A stretch of DNA of 64,000 nucleotides, from the NCBI RefSeq assembly GCF_006494775.1, contig NZ_CP041146.1, positions 3,348,001 through 3,412,000 of the forward strand. The letters run 5' to 3'. The notes under the pieces were generated by a model. That model had not been told where the DNA came from. It ran no database searches and saw nothing but the letters and a program-made list of their open reading frames with translations. This DNA comes from Nocardioides humi (GTDB taxonomy: Bacteria > Actinomycetota > Actinomycetes > Propionibacteriales > Nocardioidaceae). A program made the translations under genes and the position numbers. Shown here one piece after another: positions 26,317 through 34,440 of this stretch; position 1 is the stretch's first letter, and each line of letters begins with the position of its first letter.

Positions 26317-27780
26317 ATGGCCAGGTACGCAACACAAGGAGCAGACGGCACGACCGTTCCGTGGCGCGACAAGAAGCGCTATCTGTGGATCCTGGGACTG
26401 GTGGTCCCGGCGACGCCCCTCGTCGGCATCGCGCTCTTCGAGACGACCGACACGGCGCTGTGGTTCTGGCTCACGCCGGTCGTGTTCTTCGCGCTGATCC
26501 CGCTGATCGACCTGATGGCCGGGTACGACGACACCAACCCGCCCGACGACGTGATCGAGGCGCTGGAGAACGACAAGTACTACCGGTGGGTGACCTACCT
26601 CTACCTCCCGGTCCAGTACGTCGGCTTCGTGATCGCCATCTGGTACCTCGCCACCGCGGACCTGAGCGTCGCGGCCAAGGTGGGCCTGGCGATCTCGGTC
26701 GGCGTGGTCGGCGGCGTCGCGATCAACACCGCCCACGAGCTCGGCCACAAGCGGGAGTCCGTCGAGCGCTGGGCGTCGAAGATCGCGCTGGCGCAGACGT
26801 TCTACGGCCACTTCTACATCGAGCACAACCGTGGCCACCACGTCCGCGTCGCCACCCCGGAGGACCCGGCCAGCGCCCGGATGGGCGAGAGCGTCTACCG
26901 GTTCTGGCCGCGCACCGTCGCCGGCTCGCTCAAGAGCTCGTGGGAGCTGGAGGCGAAGCGGTACCAGCGCAAGGGCACCCACCCGTTCCACCTCGGCAAC
27001 GACGTCCTCAACGCCTGGCTGATGACCGTCGCGCTGTGGGGCGCGCTGATGCTCTGGCTCGGCCTCGCGTACGACGTCAACCCGCTCGCGCTGCTGCCGT
27101 ACCTCGCCCTGCAGGCGGTCGTCGGCTTCTCGCTGCTGGAGATCGTCAACTACATGGAGCACTACGGGATGCTGCGGCAGAAGGTCGGCAAGGAGGGCAA
27201 GCAGCGCTACGAGCGGGTGACCCCGGCGCACTCGTGGAACTCCAACAACATCGCCACCAACGTGCTGCTCTACCACCTGCAGCGGCACAGCGACCACCAC
27301 GCCAACCCGACCCGTCGCTACCAGACGCTGCGCGACTTCAAGGACGCCCCCGTGCTGCCGACCGGCTACACCGGCATGATCGTGGTCGCCCTGTTCCCGC
27401 CGGCCTTCCGGGCGCTGATGGACAAGCGGGTCCTCGCCCACTACAACGGCGACCTGCGCCACGCGAACATCCTGGCGAGCAAGCGGGAGCGGCTGCTGCG
27501 CAAGTACCCCGTCCCCGCCGAGGTCCTCGCGGCCGAGGAGGAGGTGCCGGCCGACGCCACCGCCCACGAGTTCACCGACGAGGTGCTCGCGGCCCAGTGC
27601 CCCGGCTGCCGGTACACCTACGAGGTCGCCGAGGGCAACGAGCTCGAGGGCTTCGCCGCCGGCACCGCGTGGAAGGACATCCCCGACGACTGGTGCTGCC
27701 CCGACTGCGGCGTACGCGAGAAGGTCGACTTCAAGGCCGTCGAGCCCCGCCGCCACGACATCAGCAAGGTCGGTGCGTGA
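26317..27780 (+). CDS. alkB: Alkane 1-monooxygenase (AlkB) fused to a C-terminal rubredoxin
   Basis: A 487-residue membrane di-iron enzyme that hydroxylates terminal carbons of medium-chain alkanes. ATG 26317 has AAGGAGG 6 bases upstream. Six TM-like segments surround the His boxes: HELGHK (about 143), EHNRGHH (about 169), NYMEHYG (about 280) and LQRHSDHHA (about 322). Residues of about 425-475 are rubredoxin (CPGCRYTY...DWCCPDCGVREK), which passes electrons to the di-iron centre, a fusion known in actinobacteria. The small ferredoxin downstream overlaps by one base, so both are one transcript. Confidence 0.95.
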   Translation: MARYATQGADGTTVPWRDKKRYLWILGLVVPATPLVGIALFETTDTALWFWLTPVVFFALIPLIDLMAGYDDTNPPDDVIEALENDKYYRWVTYLYLPVQYVGFVIAIWYLATADLSVAAKVGLAISVGVVGGVAINTAHELGHKRESVERWASKIALAQTFYGHFYIEHNRGHHVRVATPEDPASARMGESVYRFWPRTVAGSLKSSWELEAKRYQRKGTHPFHLGNDVLNAWLMTVALWGALMLWLGLAYDVNPLALLPYLALQAVVGFSLLEIVNYMEHYGMLRQKVGKEGKQRYERVTPAHSWNSNNIATNVLLYHLQRHSDHHANPTRRYQTLRDFKDAPVLPTGYTGMIVVALFPPAFRALMDKRVLAHYNGDLRHANILASKRERLLRKYPVPAEVLAAEEEVPADATAHEFTDEVLAAQCPGCRYTYEVAEGNELEGFAAGTAWKDIPDDWCCPDCGVREKVDFKAVEPRRHDISKVGA

Positions 27781-27974
27781 TGCACATCGTGGCCGACATG
27801 AGGAAGTGCGAGGGCCTGGGGATGTGCGAGTCCATGGCCAACGACTACTTCGAGGTCGACGAGGACGACGAGCTGGTCCACGTCATCGACGAGAACCCGC
27901 CGGAGTCCGACCGGGCCCACGTGTACGCCGCCGTCCAGGCCTGCCCCGTGCTCGCCCTGACCCTCGAGGGCTGA
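27780..27974 (+). CDS. [3Fe-4S]-type ferredoxin
   Basis: A 64-residue acidic protein with Cys10, Cys16 and Cys55 (KCEGLGMCESMA ... QACPVLAL), the spacing of single-cluster ferredoxins that serve P450s and related oxygenases. The fourth usual Cys position is Gly, typical of a 3Fe-4S cluster. The ATG shares its A with the alkB TGA. In this place it is probably an electron carrier for AlkB or for an oxygenase encoded elsewhere; AlkB already has its own rubredoxin. Confidence 0.9.
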   Translation: MHIVADMRKCEGLGMCESMANDYFEVDEDDELVHVIDENPPESDRAHVYAAVQACPVLALTLEG

Positions 27975-27989
27975 GTCCCACCCCGGACC

Positions 27990-28026
27990 ACCGAAGGCGC
28001 ACCCACCTGCCGGGTGCGCCTTCGGT
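27990..28026 (+). terminator. Strong intrinsic terminator-like hairpin after the ferredoxin gene
   Basis: ACCGAAGGCGCACCC and GGGTGCGCCTTCGGT form a perfect 15-bp stem with a 7-base loop, starting 15 bases after the stop. There is no T-run, as is common in high-GC actinobacteria. Confidence 0.85.
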
Positions 28027-28067
28027 GCCGTGCAGAACGTCCCATGCGTCACAGCGGTCAGGGAAAG

Positions 28068-28134
28068 CATGCACTTGTCAGGCGTTGCAACCCCTGACAA
28101 GCGCATGGATCCCCGGATGTCCGGGGATCCATGC
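28068..28134 (+). repeat. Double-palindrome repeat, copy C
   Basis: Plus orientation: first stem 28068-28107 (CATGCACTTGTCAGG / CCTGACAAGCGCATG around GTTGCAAC), second 28103-28134 (GCATGGATCCCCGGA / TCCGGGGATCCATGC). Compared with copy A the second stem has G:C in place of A:T on both arms. It lies between the alkB terminator and the 3' end of the PucR gene. Confidence 0.9.
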
Positions 28135-28145
28135 AAGGCGGAGGC

Positions 28146-29408
28146 TCAGCCCCGGTGGAACAGATCGTGATGCCGCAGGGCGACGGCGAGCTGGGGACTG
28201 ATCCGGGTGATGGGGCGGCCGAGCATCTCCTCGGCCTGGCCGAGGCGGTACCGGATGGTGTTGCGGTGGACCACGAGCGTGCGGGCGGCCTCCTCGGCGC
28301 TGCCGCCGCTGTCGAGGTACGCCGCCAGGGTCTCCCGGATCCGCTGCACCCCCTCGTCCTCGCCGGCGAGCGGCCCGAGCTGGCGGGACATGAAGCGGTC
28401 GACCTCGGGGGAGCAGCCGAGGAGGACGGGGAGCTCGACGTCGGAGTAGACGGCGAGCCAGTCGTCGGTGTCGGGGGCGGTGACCCGCAGGGTGCCCTGG
28501 GCCTCGCGGTGGGAGGCGACGAAGCCGGCGATATTGGGGGTGGCGGAGCCGACGCCGACGACGACGCTCTCGTGCCGCAGGTCCGCGGCGGACCCGGCGG
28601 ACCCGGCGGACCCGGCGGCTCCGGCGGCTCCGGCGAGGCCGGTGAGGTCGGGCTCGTCGCGGGTGCCGAGCCACATCCACAGCTGGCGCCCGCCGGGCTT
28701 GACCACGAGCGGGTTCGCGGCGCCGATCCGGCGGGCCAGGTCGGCGGCGAGGGGCTCGAGCGCGCCGGCCTGCTCGGCGTCGCCCACCGACAGGACGACG
28801 GCCGTGTGGTGGACCGAGATGGGGTAGCCGCCGAGCGCGGCCGATGCGGCGCGGGGATCGCTCAGCTCGCCGGCCAGGATCGAGCGCACCGACTCGTAGC
28901 GCTGCGCCGCGGCGCCCGCGAGCACCCGGGAGCGAGCCGCCTGGTAGACCGCGATGGACTCGGTGATCGACTGGTCGAGCCAGACGCCGGCCCGGTTCCA
29001 GAAGTACATGAGCAGGTCGGCCCGGTCGAAGTCGGCGGTCGGCAGCTCCTTGATCACCTCGCTGACGTACGCCCACACCTCCTGCTGCGCGACCCGGTAG
29101 AACCGGATCAGCATCTCCAGCGGGAGCTGGCGGTCGGCGATGTCCACCGACAGCCGGCGGGCGGCGTCGACGAGGTGGAAGTGCTGCTCGGGTTGCGCGA
29201 AGTCGCCGAGGAAGGCCAGCCAGTGGTCCCGCACGGTGACCCGCAGTGCCTCCGGCAGCTCCTCGGCCGCCCCGACCTCCGGGATCTCCTGCAGGATCGC
29301 GGTCGTCACCCGGTCCACCCAGGCGTCCACCCGGTCGGGCTGGGCCTGCTCGGCGACGTACGCCAGCAGCCACGGTGCCAGATCGGACGGCACGGACTCG
29401 CTGCTCAC
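28146..29408 (-). CDS. PucR/CdaR-family transcriptional regulator
   Basis: A 420-residue protein from GTG 29408. It has an N-terminal RsbR/GGDEF-like helical region (residues 1-170), a middle domain, and the PucR-type C-terminal HTH (ETLAAYLDSGGSAEEAARTLVVHRNTIRYRLGQAEEMLGRPI). A run of Gly-Ala/Ser-Ala-Gly (about 265-283) comes from a GGCGGACCC-type microrepeat. PucR-like regulators often control oxidation of hydrophobic or nitrogenous substrates. Convergent placement behind alkB suggests but does not prove a role in alkane use. Confidence 0.85.
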   Translation of the reverse strand: MSSESVPSDLAPWLLAYVAEQAQPDRVDAWVDRVTTAILQEIPEVGAAEELPEALRVTVRDHWLAFLGDFAQPEQHFHLVDAARRLSVDIADRQLPLEMLIRFYRVAQQEVWAYVSEVIKELPTADFDRADLLMYFWNRAGVWLDQSITESIAVYQAARSRVLAGAAAQRYESVRSILAGELSDPRAASAALGGYPISVHHTAVVLSVGDAEQAGALEPLAADLARRIGAANPLVVKPGGRQLWMWLGTRDEPDLTGLAGAAGAAGSAGSAGSAADLRHESVVVGVGSATPNIAGFVASHREAQGTLRVTAPDTDDWLAVYSDVELPVLLGCSPEVDRFMSRQLGPLAGEDEGVQRIRETLAAYLDSGGSAEEAARTLVVHRNTIRYRLGQAEEMLGRPITRISPQLAVALRHHDLFHRG

Positions 29409-29568
29409 GGCCCCACCCTAGGACGCCGCGGACCCCTTTGTGCAGCGTGACAACACCGCCCCCATCTTCGGACCGTCGCCACGAGAGCGTGACGGTCGTC
29501 ACCGAGTGGACTGGGCGGTCACAGGCGAGCCCGGCACAGGGGTGAGCCGTTCTCATGGGGAGTGCAGC

Positions 29569-29661
29569 GTGAGCACTGAGGACTTCGAGTACGACGCCGC
29601 TGCCCTCGACGCCGACCTCGCCACCGCCGTCGTCCAGGCCGCCGGCGTCATCCCCCAGTGA
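29569..29661 (+). CDS. Small acidic protein (30 residues), unknown
   Basis: GTG 29569 has ATGGGGAG about 7 bases upstream and encodes 30 residues beginning MSTEDFEYDAAALDAD and ending AAGVIPQ before TGA. Four Asp and two Glu in the first 16 residues give a strong negative charge; the second half is an Ala/Val helix. It is divergent from the PucR gene and its 3' end overlaps the convergent GNAT gene by 14 bases. Good start signals make it a plausible real gene. I do not recognise it. Confidence 0.45.
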   Translation: MSTEDFEYDAAALDADLATAVVQAAGVIPQ

Positions 29662-30265
29662 CCCCCTCGCCGGTCGCCGGCCGGTTGCCGAGACCCGCCT
29701 CGAGCCGGGCGAGGAGCGGGTCGCGCAGGCCGGTGGAGTCGTGCTCCCACCAGACGTCGCGGTAGATCACCCGGCCCGTCATCCAGCTCTCGTACGACGC
29801 CAGGGGCACCGCCCGGAACGCCGGGCGGGGCACACGACGGGTCGGCGGCTCGATGCCGAGGTCGGCGGCGGGTGACCAGCCGTGCCGGCCGTAGTAGCCC
29901 GGGTCGCCCTCGAGCACCACGACCGGTGCGCCGAGGCGGTCGGCCTCGGCGACCGCGGCGGCGAGGAGCGCGCCGCCGACGCCCTCGCGCTGGCGGGAGG
30001 GGGCCACGCTGAGCGGGCTGAGCACGAGCACGTCGACGAGGGACCGCCGGGCGTCGAGCCAGCCGTGGCTGAGCCCGACGTGCCCCACCACCTCGTCGTC
30101 GGCGTCGGCCTCGACCGCCACCAGCTGCGCCCGGTCCAGCCCGCGCGCGACCACGTCGGACCACACGGCGACGACGGAGGCGCCCTCGGCCCCGAAGGCG
30201 TCGCCGATCACCCGCAGGACGGCGTCGCTCTCGTCGGGGCGCTGGACGCGGATCTCGATGCTCAC
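29648..30265 (-). CDS. GNAT-family N-acetyltransferase
   Basis: From GTG 30265 (VSIEIRVQRPDESDAVLRVIGDAF) 205 residues. The GNAT fold is seen in VLSPLSVAPSRQREGVGGALLAAAVAEADRLGAPVVVLEGDPGYYGRHGW: the Q/RxxGxG/A acetyl-CoA loop reads RQREGVGGAL, followed by the YYGRHGWSPAADLGI motif of the YhbS-type subgroup. Substrate unknown. It is divergent from the ArsR-like gene and shares its operator region. Confidence 0.85.
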   Translation of the reverse strand: MSIEIRVQRPDESDAVLRVIGDAFGAEGASVVAVWSDVVARGLDRAQLVAVEADADDEVVGHVGLSHGWLDARRSLVDVLVLSPLSVAPSRQREGVGGALLAAAVAEADRLGAPVVVLEGDPGYYGRHGWSPAADLGIEPPTRRVPRPAFRAVPLASYESWMTGRVIYRDVWWEHDSTGLRDPLLARLEAGLGNRPATGEGVTGG

Positions 30266-30308
30266 CCGGCCATCCTCGCCGACCCGGCACCCGAGCAACT
30301 GCAAATAG

Positions 30309-30322
30309 TTCTTTGCAAAGAA
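30309..30322. promoter_or_regulatory. 14-bp palindromic operator between GNAT and ArsR-like genes
   Basis: TTCTTTGCAAAGAA is a perfect palindrome in an unusually AT-rich stretch 27-40 bases upstream of the ArsR-like start, overlapping the likely promoter. The second half recurs loosely just downstream (AAGTCTTTGTA). It is most likely the site of the ArsR-like repressor. Confidence 0.5.
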
Positions 30323-30348
30323 GTCTTTGTAGTCGTAGGGTCGGGTGC

Positions 30349-30930
30349 ATGACGGACGAGTCGACGGCGGTGACCCCGGGCCTCGCCGGCCTGCGGGCGC
30401 TGTCCCACTCCACCCGGCTGCGGATCCTGAGCCACCTGCGCATCGAGGGTCCCGCGACGGCCACCACGCTGGCGGCCCGGTTCGGCCTCAACAGCGGCGC
30501 GACGTCGTACCACCTGCGCCAGCTCGCCGAGCACGGCTTCATCGTCGAGGACGAGGCGCGTGGCAACGCCCGCGACCGGTGGTGGCGAGCGGCCCACCAG
30601 GAGACCCGCACCCGGTCTGCGGACGCGCGGACCCAGGAGGAGAGGGACGTCGCGGACGCCTACTGGCACGCCGCGGCGGTGCTGTACGCCGAGAACATCC
30701 GGGCCGCGATGGAGGAGCGGCCGCTGCTGCCGCCCGCGTGGCGGGACGCGTCGACGGTGAGCGACTGGGTCTACACGGTGCCGGCCGCGCGGGCGGCGGA
30801 GGTCGTCGCGCGGATGAAGGACCTGCTCATGTCGTACGACGACGAGCCGGGCGAGACCGCGGTGCCCTTCGCCTTCCAGATCCAGGCGTTCCCGGTGCCG
30901 GGCCACGTGGAGCCCGCGCGGGGTGAGTGA
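30349..30930 (+). CDS. ArsR/HTH_20-family transcriptional regulator
   Basis: A 193-residue winged-helix protein: LRALSHSTRLRILSHLRIEGPATATTLAARFGLNSGATSYHLRQLAEHGFIVEDEA, then RDRWWRAAHQETRTRSADA, the family's beta-wing and linker, and a helical C-terminal domain. There are no metal-binding Cys. Its stop overlaps the GTG of the MFS transporter gene, so the pair is an operon; it probably represses that exporter. Confidence 0.85.
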   Translation: MTDESTAVTPGLAGLRALSHSTRLRILSHLRIEGPATATTLAARFGLNSGATSYHLRQLAEHGFIVEDEARGNARDRWWRAAHQETRTRSADARTQEERDVADAYWHAAAVLYAENIRAAMEERPLLPPAWRDASTVSDWVYTVPAARAAEVVARMKDLLMSYDDEPGETAVPFAFQIQAFPVPGHVEPARGE

Positions 30931-32194
30931 GATGCGGGCCGGCGTGCTGAGCGGCTTCCTCGCCGCCGACGCGATCTCGCTCGCCGGCACCCGCCTCTCG
31001 CAGATCGCGGTCCCGTGGCTGGTGCTGACCACGACGGGGTCGGCGGCGCAGACCGGACTGGCCGCGTTCGCCGGCCTGGTGCCGCTCGTGCTCGCGCAGG
31101 CGCTCTGCGGTCCGTGGATCGACCGGGTCGGGCCGCGCCGGGTGTCGGTCGGGTTCGACCTCGCCTCGGGTGTCGCCGTCGCGCTCGTCCCCCTCGCGTA
31201 CGCCGCCGGCTGGCTGCACTTCCCCGTGCTCCTCGCGCTGGTCGCCCTGACCGGGATGCTGCGCGGCCCGTCGGAGGCCGCCCACCACGCCATGGTGCCG
31301 GCGGTGGTCCGCCACCTCGGGCTGCCGACGGAGCGGGTGACCGGGCTGGTCGGGACCGTCGACCGGCTGTCGGCGCTCGTCGGCGCGGCGGTCGGTGGCG
31401 GTCTCGTCGCGGTGCTGGGACCGGCCACCGCACTGCTCGTCGACGCGGGGTCGTTCGTCGCGTGCGCCGGCGTGCTGTGGGTGTCGACCCGCCGGGTCGC
31501 GAGCACCCCGCGGACGCCGGACCGGTCGACGACGTACGCCCGGGAGCTGCGCGGCGGCTGGCAGGTGCTGCGGCGCGACCCGGTCCTGCTCGGGTTGATG
31601 GTCATGGTCGCCGTCACCAACCTGCTCGACCAGGGCTACACGGCGGTGATGCTGCCGGTCTGGGCGGACGCGTCGGGCAGCGGCCCGGCGGCGATCGGCC
31701 TCCTCGGCGCGTGCATGGGCGGCGCGGCCCTGGTCGGGTCGCTGCTGGCGACCTGGCGCGGCGCCCGGCTGCCGCGGTTCCAGACGTATGTCGTCGGCTA
31801 CCTCCTCGCCGGCGCCCCGCGCTGGGTCGTGATGGCCCTCGGCTGCCCGCTCTGGGTCGTCGCGGCGGTCCATGTCGTCGCGGGCATCGGCGCCGGCTTC
31901 ATCAACCCGGTGCTGGGCGCGGTGCAGTTCGAGCGGATCCCCGAGGAGTCGATGGGACGGGTCAGTGCGCTGTCGCTCGCGGCGTCCTGGTCGCTCATGC
32001 CGCTGGGCGGGCTCCTCGCCGGGTTCGCGATCGGGGGCACCGGCCTGACCGCGACGCTGCTGGCGTTCGGTGCCGTCTACCTCGTCACGACGATGGCGCC
32101 GGTGCTCCTGCCGAGCTGGCGGGAGATCGACCGGCGCCCTCAGCCCAGCGTGGCCGTCGACCGCGCGAACGCCTCGACCGCGGCGAGGTCGTAG
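30923..32194 (+). CDS. MFS transporter (drug exporter-like)
   Basis: A 423-residue membrane protein with about 12 hydrophobic segments and the MFS motif A-like loop (CGPWIDRVGPRRVSVGFDL). GTG 30923 overlaps the end of the ArsR-like gene; ATG 30932 is a possible later start. The ArsR/MFS pairing suggests a repressor-controlled efflux pump. The last 55 bases overlap the convergent PfkB gene, and the tail RRPQPSVAVDRANASTAARS has no TM character. Confidence 0.85.
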   Translation: MSEMRAGVLSGFLAADAISLAGTRLSQIAVPWLVLTTTGSAAQTGLAAFAGLVPLVLAQALCGPWIDRVGPRRVSVGFDLASGVAVALVPLAYAAGWLHFPVLLALVALTGMLRGPSEAAHHAMVPAVVRHLGLPTERVTGLVGTVDRLSALVGAAVGGGLVAVLGPATALLVDAGSFVACAGVLWVSTRRVASTPRTPDRSTTYARELRGGWQVLRRDPVLLGLMVMVAVTNLLDQGYTAVMLPVWADASGSGPAAIGLLGACMGGAALVGSLLATWRGARLPRFQTYVVGYLLAGAPRWVVMALGCPLWVVAAVHVVAGIGAGFINPVLGAVQFERIPEESMGRVSALSLAASWSLMPLGGLLAGFAIGGTGLTATLLAFGAVYLVTTMAPVLLPSWREIDRRPQPSVAVDRANASTAARS

Positions 32195-33075
32195 CTCCCG
32201 GCGTCGGTGCCGAGCCCCCGGGCGACCTGGGCGGCCGCGGCGCAGCCGAGGGCGGCGGCCGCGACGGGGGTCCGCCCGAGGGAGAGCCCGCGCAGGTAGC
32301 CCGCGGAGAAGGCGTCCCCGCAGCCGGTCGTGTCGACCACCTCGACGGCGTACGCCGGCACCGCGGCCACCCCGTCGGCGGTGGCGACCAGCGCTCCCCG
32401 CGCGCCCTGGGTGACCGCCACGCAGCCCGCGCCTGCGGCGACCAGCGCCTGCGCGCCCTCGGCGAGGGAGGCGGCGCCGGTGAAGCCGAGGACCTGCTCG
32501 TCGTTGGGCAGCAGGTGGTCGGTGTGGGGGAGCGCGGCGGCGATCCACGCCAGCAGGTCCGGGTCGCCGGGGGCGAGGACGTCGACCGAGGTGGTGATCC
32601 CGGCGGCGCGGGCGCGGGCGAGCAGCTCGCCCGCGGCGTCGCCGCCGAGGAACTCCGGCCCACCCAGGTGGAGGTGCGTCACCCCGTCGAGCACGCCGGC
32701 CGGCAGGTCGTCGAGCGTGAACGCGCCGTTGGCGCCGATGCAGTGCCAGGCCGGGCGGTCGCCGTTCGGGCGGACGGGCAGCACCGAGGCCGACGTCTGC
32801 GCGGTGTCCTTGCGGACCAGGCCGCCCACGTCCACGCCCTCCCGGCCCAGCAGCGCGAGCAGGGTGTCGCCGACGGGATCGGTGCCGACGGCGCCGTACG
32901 ACCGGACGGTGGCGCCGAGCCGGCTGAGCACGACGGCGGTGCCGCCCGCCGTACCCGCCGGCGACATCCGGATCGTCTCGACCAGCGCGCCGTCGGACCC
33001 GGACGGGATCGACTCGATGCCGAGGACGTGGGTGTCGAGGACGTGGACGCCGACGGCGGCGACGACCATGCTCAT
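32140..33075 (-). CDS. PfkB-family carbohydrate kinase
   Basis: A 311-residue product from ATG 33075. Family signatures: AGTAGGTAVVLSRLGATVRSYGAVGTDPVGD (N-terminal) and VVDTTGCGDAFSAGYLRGL with the anion-hole GCGD catalytic Asp. PfkB kinases phosphorylate sugars or nucleosides; the substrate is not readable. Its start overlaps the class II aldolase gene by 4 bases, suggesting a kinase-aldolase route for a sugar or deoxysugar, possibly a methylthio- or 5-deoxy-pentose salvage branch (inference). Confidence 0.85.
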   Translation of the reverse strand: MSMVVAAVGVHVLDTHVLGIESIPSGSDGALVETIRMSPAGTAGGTAVVLSRLGATVRSYGAVGTDPVGDTLLALLGREGVDVGGLVRKDTAQTSASVLPVRPNGDRPAWHCIGANGAFTLDDLPAGVLDGVTHLHLGGPEFLGGDAAGELLARARAAGITTSVDVLAPGDPDLLAWIAAALPHTDHLLPNDEQVLGFTGAASLAEGAQALVAAGAGCVAVTQGARGALVATADGVAAVPAYAVEVVDTTGCGDAFSAGYLRGLSLGRTPVAAAALGCAAAAQVARGLGTDAGSYDLAAVEAFARSTATLG

Positions 33076-33743
33076 CCGGAGGCCTTTCGCGGGATGCCGT
33101 AGCCGCGCTCGATCGCGGCCCGGACGACGTCGGCCTGCTGCTCCTCGGTGAGCACGCGCGGCGTGCCGAGGGCGCTGGCCCGGTGGTGCAGCTGGCACAG
33201 CCACTCCAGCAGCAGGGCGCTCTCCACCGCCGCGTCGAGCGTCCCGCCGAGGGTGACCGAGCCGTGGTTGGCGAGCAGCGCCGCGCTGCGCCCCTCCAGC
33301 GCGGTCCGTACGCCGGCCGCGAGCTCGGCCGTCCCGAAGGTCGCGTACGGCGCCACCCGGATCTCGCCGCCGAGCGCGAGCTGCTGGTAGTGGAGCACGG
33401 GCAGGGCGTCGAGCACGCACGCCACCGCGGTGGCGAAGGGCGCGTGGGTGTGGACCACCGCGGCGGCCTGGTCGGGCCGGTCGGCGTACACCCCGAGGTG
33501 GAGGGACAGCTCGCTCGTCGGTGCGAGCGTGCCGTCCAGCACGGTGCCGTCGGGGGCGACCACGGTGACGTCGGCGGCGGTGCAGGACCCGAGCGCGACG
33601 CCGGTCGCGGTGATCGCGATCCGGTCGCCGGCGCGGGCGGAGACATTGCCGGCGGTGCCGATCAGCAGCCCGGCCGCGGCGAGGCGACGTGCGGCGTCGG
33701 CGACCTCCTCGCGCAGACGCGCGCTCGCCGGGGACGCGCTCAC
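33072..33743 (-). CDS. Class II aldolase/adducin-family protein (fuculose-phosphate aldolase-like)
   Basis: A 223-residue protein from GTG 33743. Zinc-site residues are in place: SELSLHLGVY (catalytic Glu), VVHTHAPFATA (two His) and LLANHGSVTLG (third His). Gly-rich start GTAGNVSAR is the phosphate loop. Members cleave ketose-1-phosphates to DHAP and an aldehyde. Overlaps of 4 bases on both sides tie it to TetR and PfkB in one operon. Confidence 0.85.
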   Translation of the reverse strand: MSASPASARLREEVADAARRLAAAGLLIGTAGNVSARAGDRIAITATGVALGSCTAADVTVVAPDGTVLDGTLAPTSELSLHLGVYADRPDQAAAVVHTHAPFATAVACVLDALPVLHYQQLALGGEIRVAPYATFGTAELAAGVRTALEGRSAALLANHGSVTLGGTLDAAVESALLLEWLCQLHHRASALGTPRVLTEEQQADVVRAAIERGYGIPRKASG

Positions 33744-34381
33744 CGGCCGCTCGTGATGCGCTCGAGATAGCCGGAGACGAGGGCGATCGCCTGGCTGATC
33801 AGGAACTCGTCGCCGCGCGGGTCGTGCTCGAAGGCGAGCTGGAAGGCGCTGTCGCCGACCTCGACGGCGAGCTCGGCGATGGCGGTCATCTCCTCGTCGC
33901 CGTACCGGTCCGTGCCGAGCAGGCCCGCGTCGACGCCGAACGCGAGCAGGTTGGCGGCGATCCGGCGGTTGTGGTGGCGGCCGTAGTCGTAGATCGCGGG
34001 GTTGGCGCGCCCGCGCATCCAGATCTGCATGAACGCCGGGCGGCGGTGGTAGACGGCGACGAACGCGCGCATCGCGGTCTCGACCATGGTCGCGATCGTG
34101 AGATCGGTGAGCGCGGCGAGGTCGGTGGCGACCTGGTCGTCCATCTCGGCCATGTCCCGCTCGCAGAGGGCGAGGAGGACGGCCTCCTTGTCGGCGAAGT
34201 ACTGGTAGAGCGAGGCGACCGGCAGCCCGGCGGTCTCGGCGATCGAGCGTGTCGTCAGCCCGTCGACGCCGTTGGACACCACGAGGCGTGCGGCCGCGTC
34301 GAGGATCCGCTCGACCCGCTCCCGGGACCGGGCCTGGGAGGGCAGCCGGCGCCGGCTGGGTCCGACGGTGGCGGAGGACAT
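33740..34381 (-). CDS. TetR-family transcriptional regulator
   Basis: A 213-residue protein with the HTH ERVERILDAAARLVVSNGVDGLTTRSIAETAGLPVASLYQYFADKEAVLLAL after a basic N-terminus (RRRLPSQARSRE). The C-terminal ligand domain is of the TetR_C_17 type by general look. It heads the aldolase-PfkB operon and is divergent from the amine oxidase 59 bp away, so it likely controls both. Confidence 0.85.
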   Translation of the reverse strand: MSSATVGPSRRRLPSQARSRERVERILDAAARLVVSNGVDGLTTRSIAETAGLPVASLYQYFADKEAVLLALCERDMAEMDDQVATDLAALTDLTIATMVETAMRAFVAVYHRRPAFMQIWMRGRANPAIYDYGRHHNRRIAANLLAFGVDAGLLGTDRYGDEEMTAIAELAVEVGDSAFQLAFEHDPRGDEFLISQAIALVSGYLERITSGR

Positions 34382-34440
34382 GGGCGCAGTGTAGCCTCCG
34401 AACCCGAACCTGACACATATTCATCTTCGGAGGCGGCGAC

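Noticed and set aside
21550..27756. A 2068-codon open frame on the minus strand, and other very long frames opposite known genes
   Set aside because: They are antisense shadows produced by GC-rich codon use; the opposite frames carry clear domains.
28560..28630. Gly/Ala microrepeat in the PucR gene as a CRISPR-like or regulatory repeat
   Set aside because: Units of 9 bases without spacers, in frame, encoding a flexible linker.
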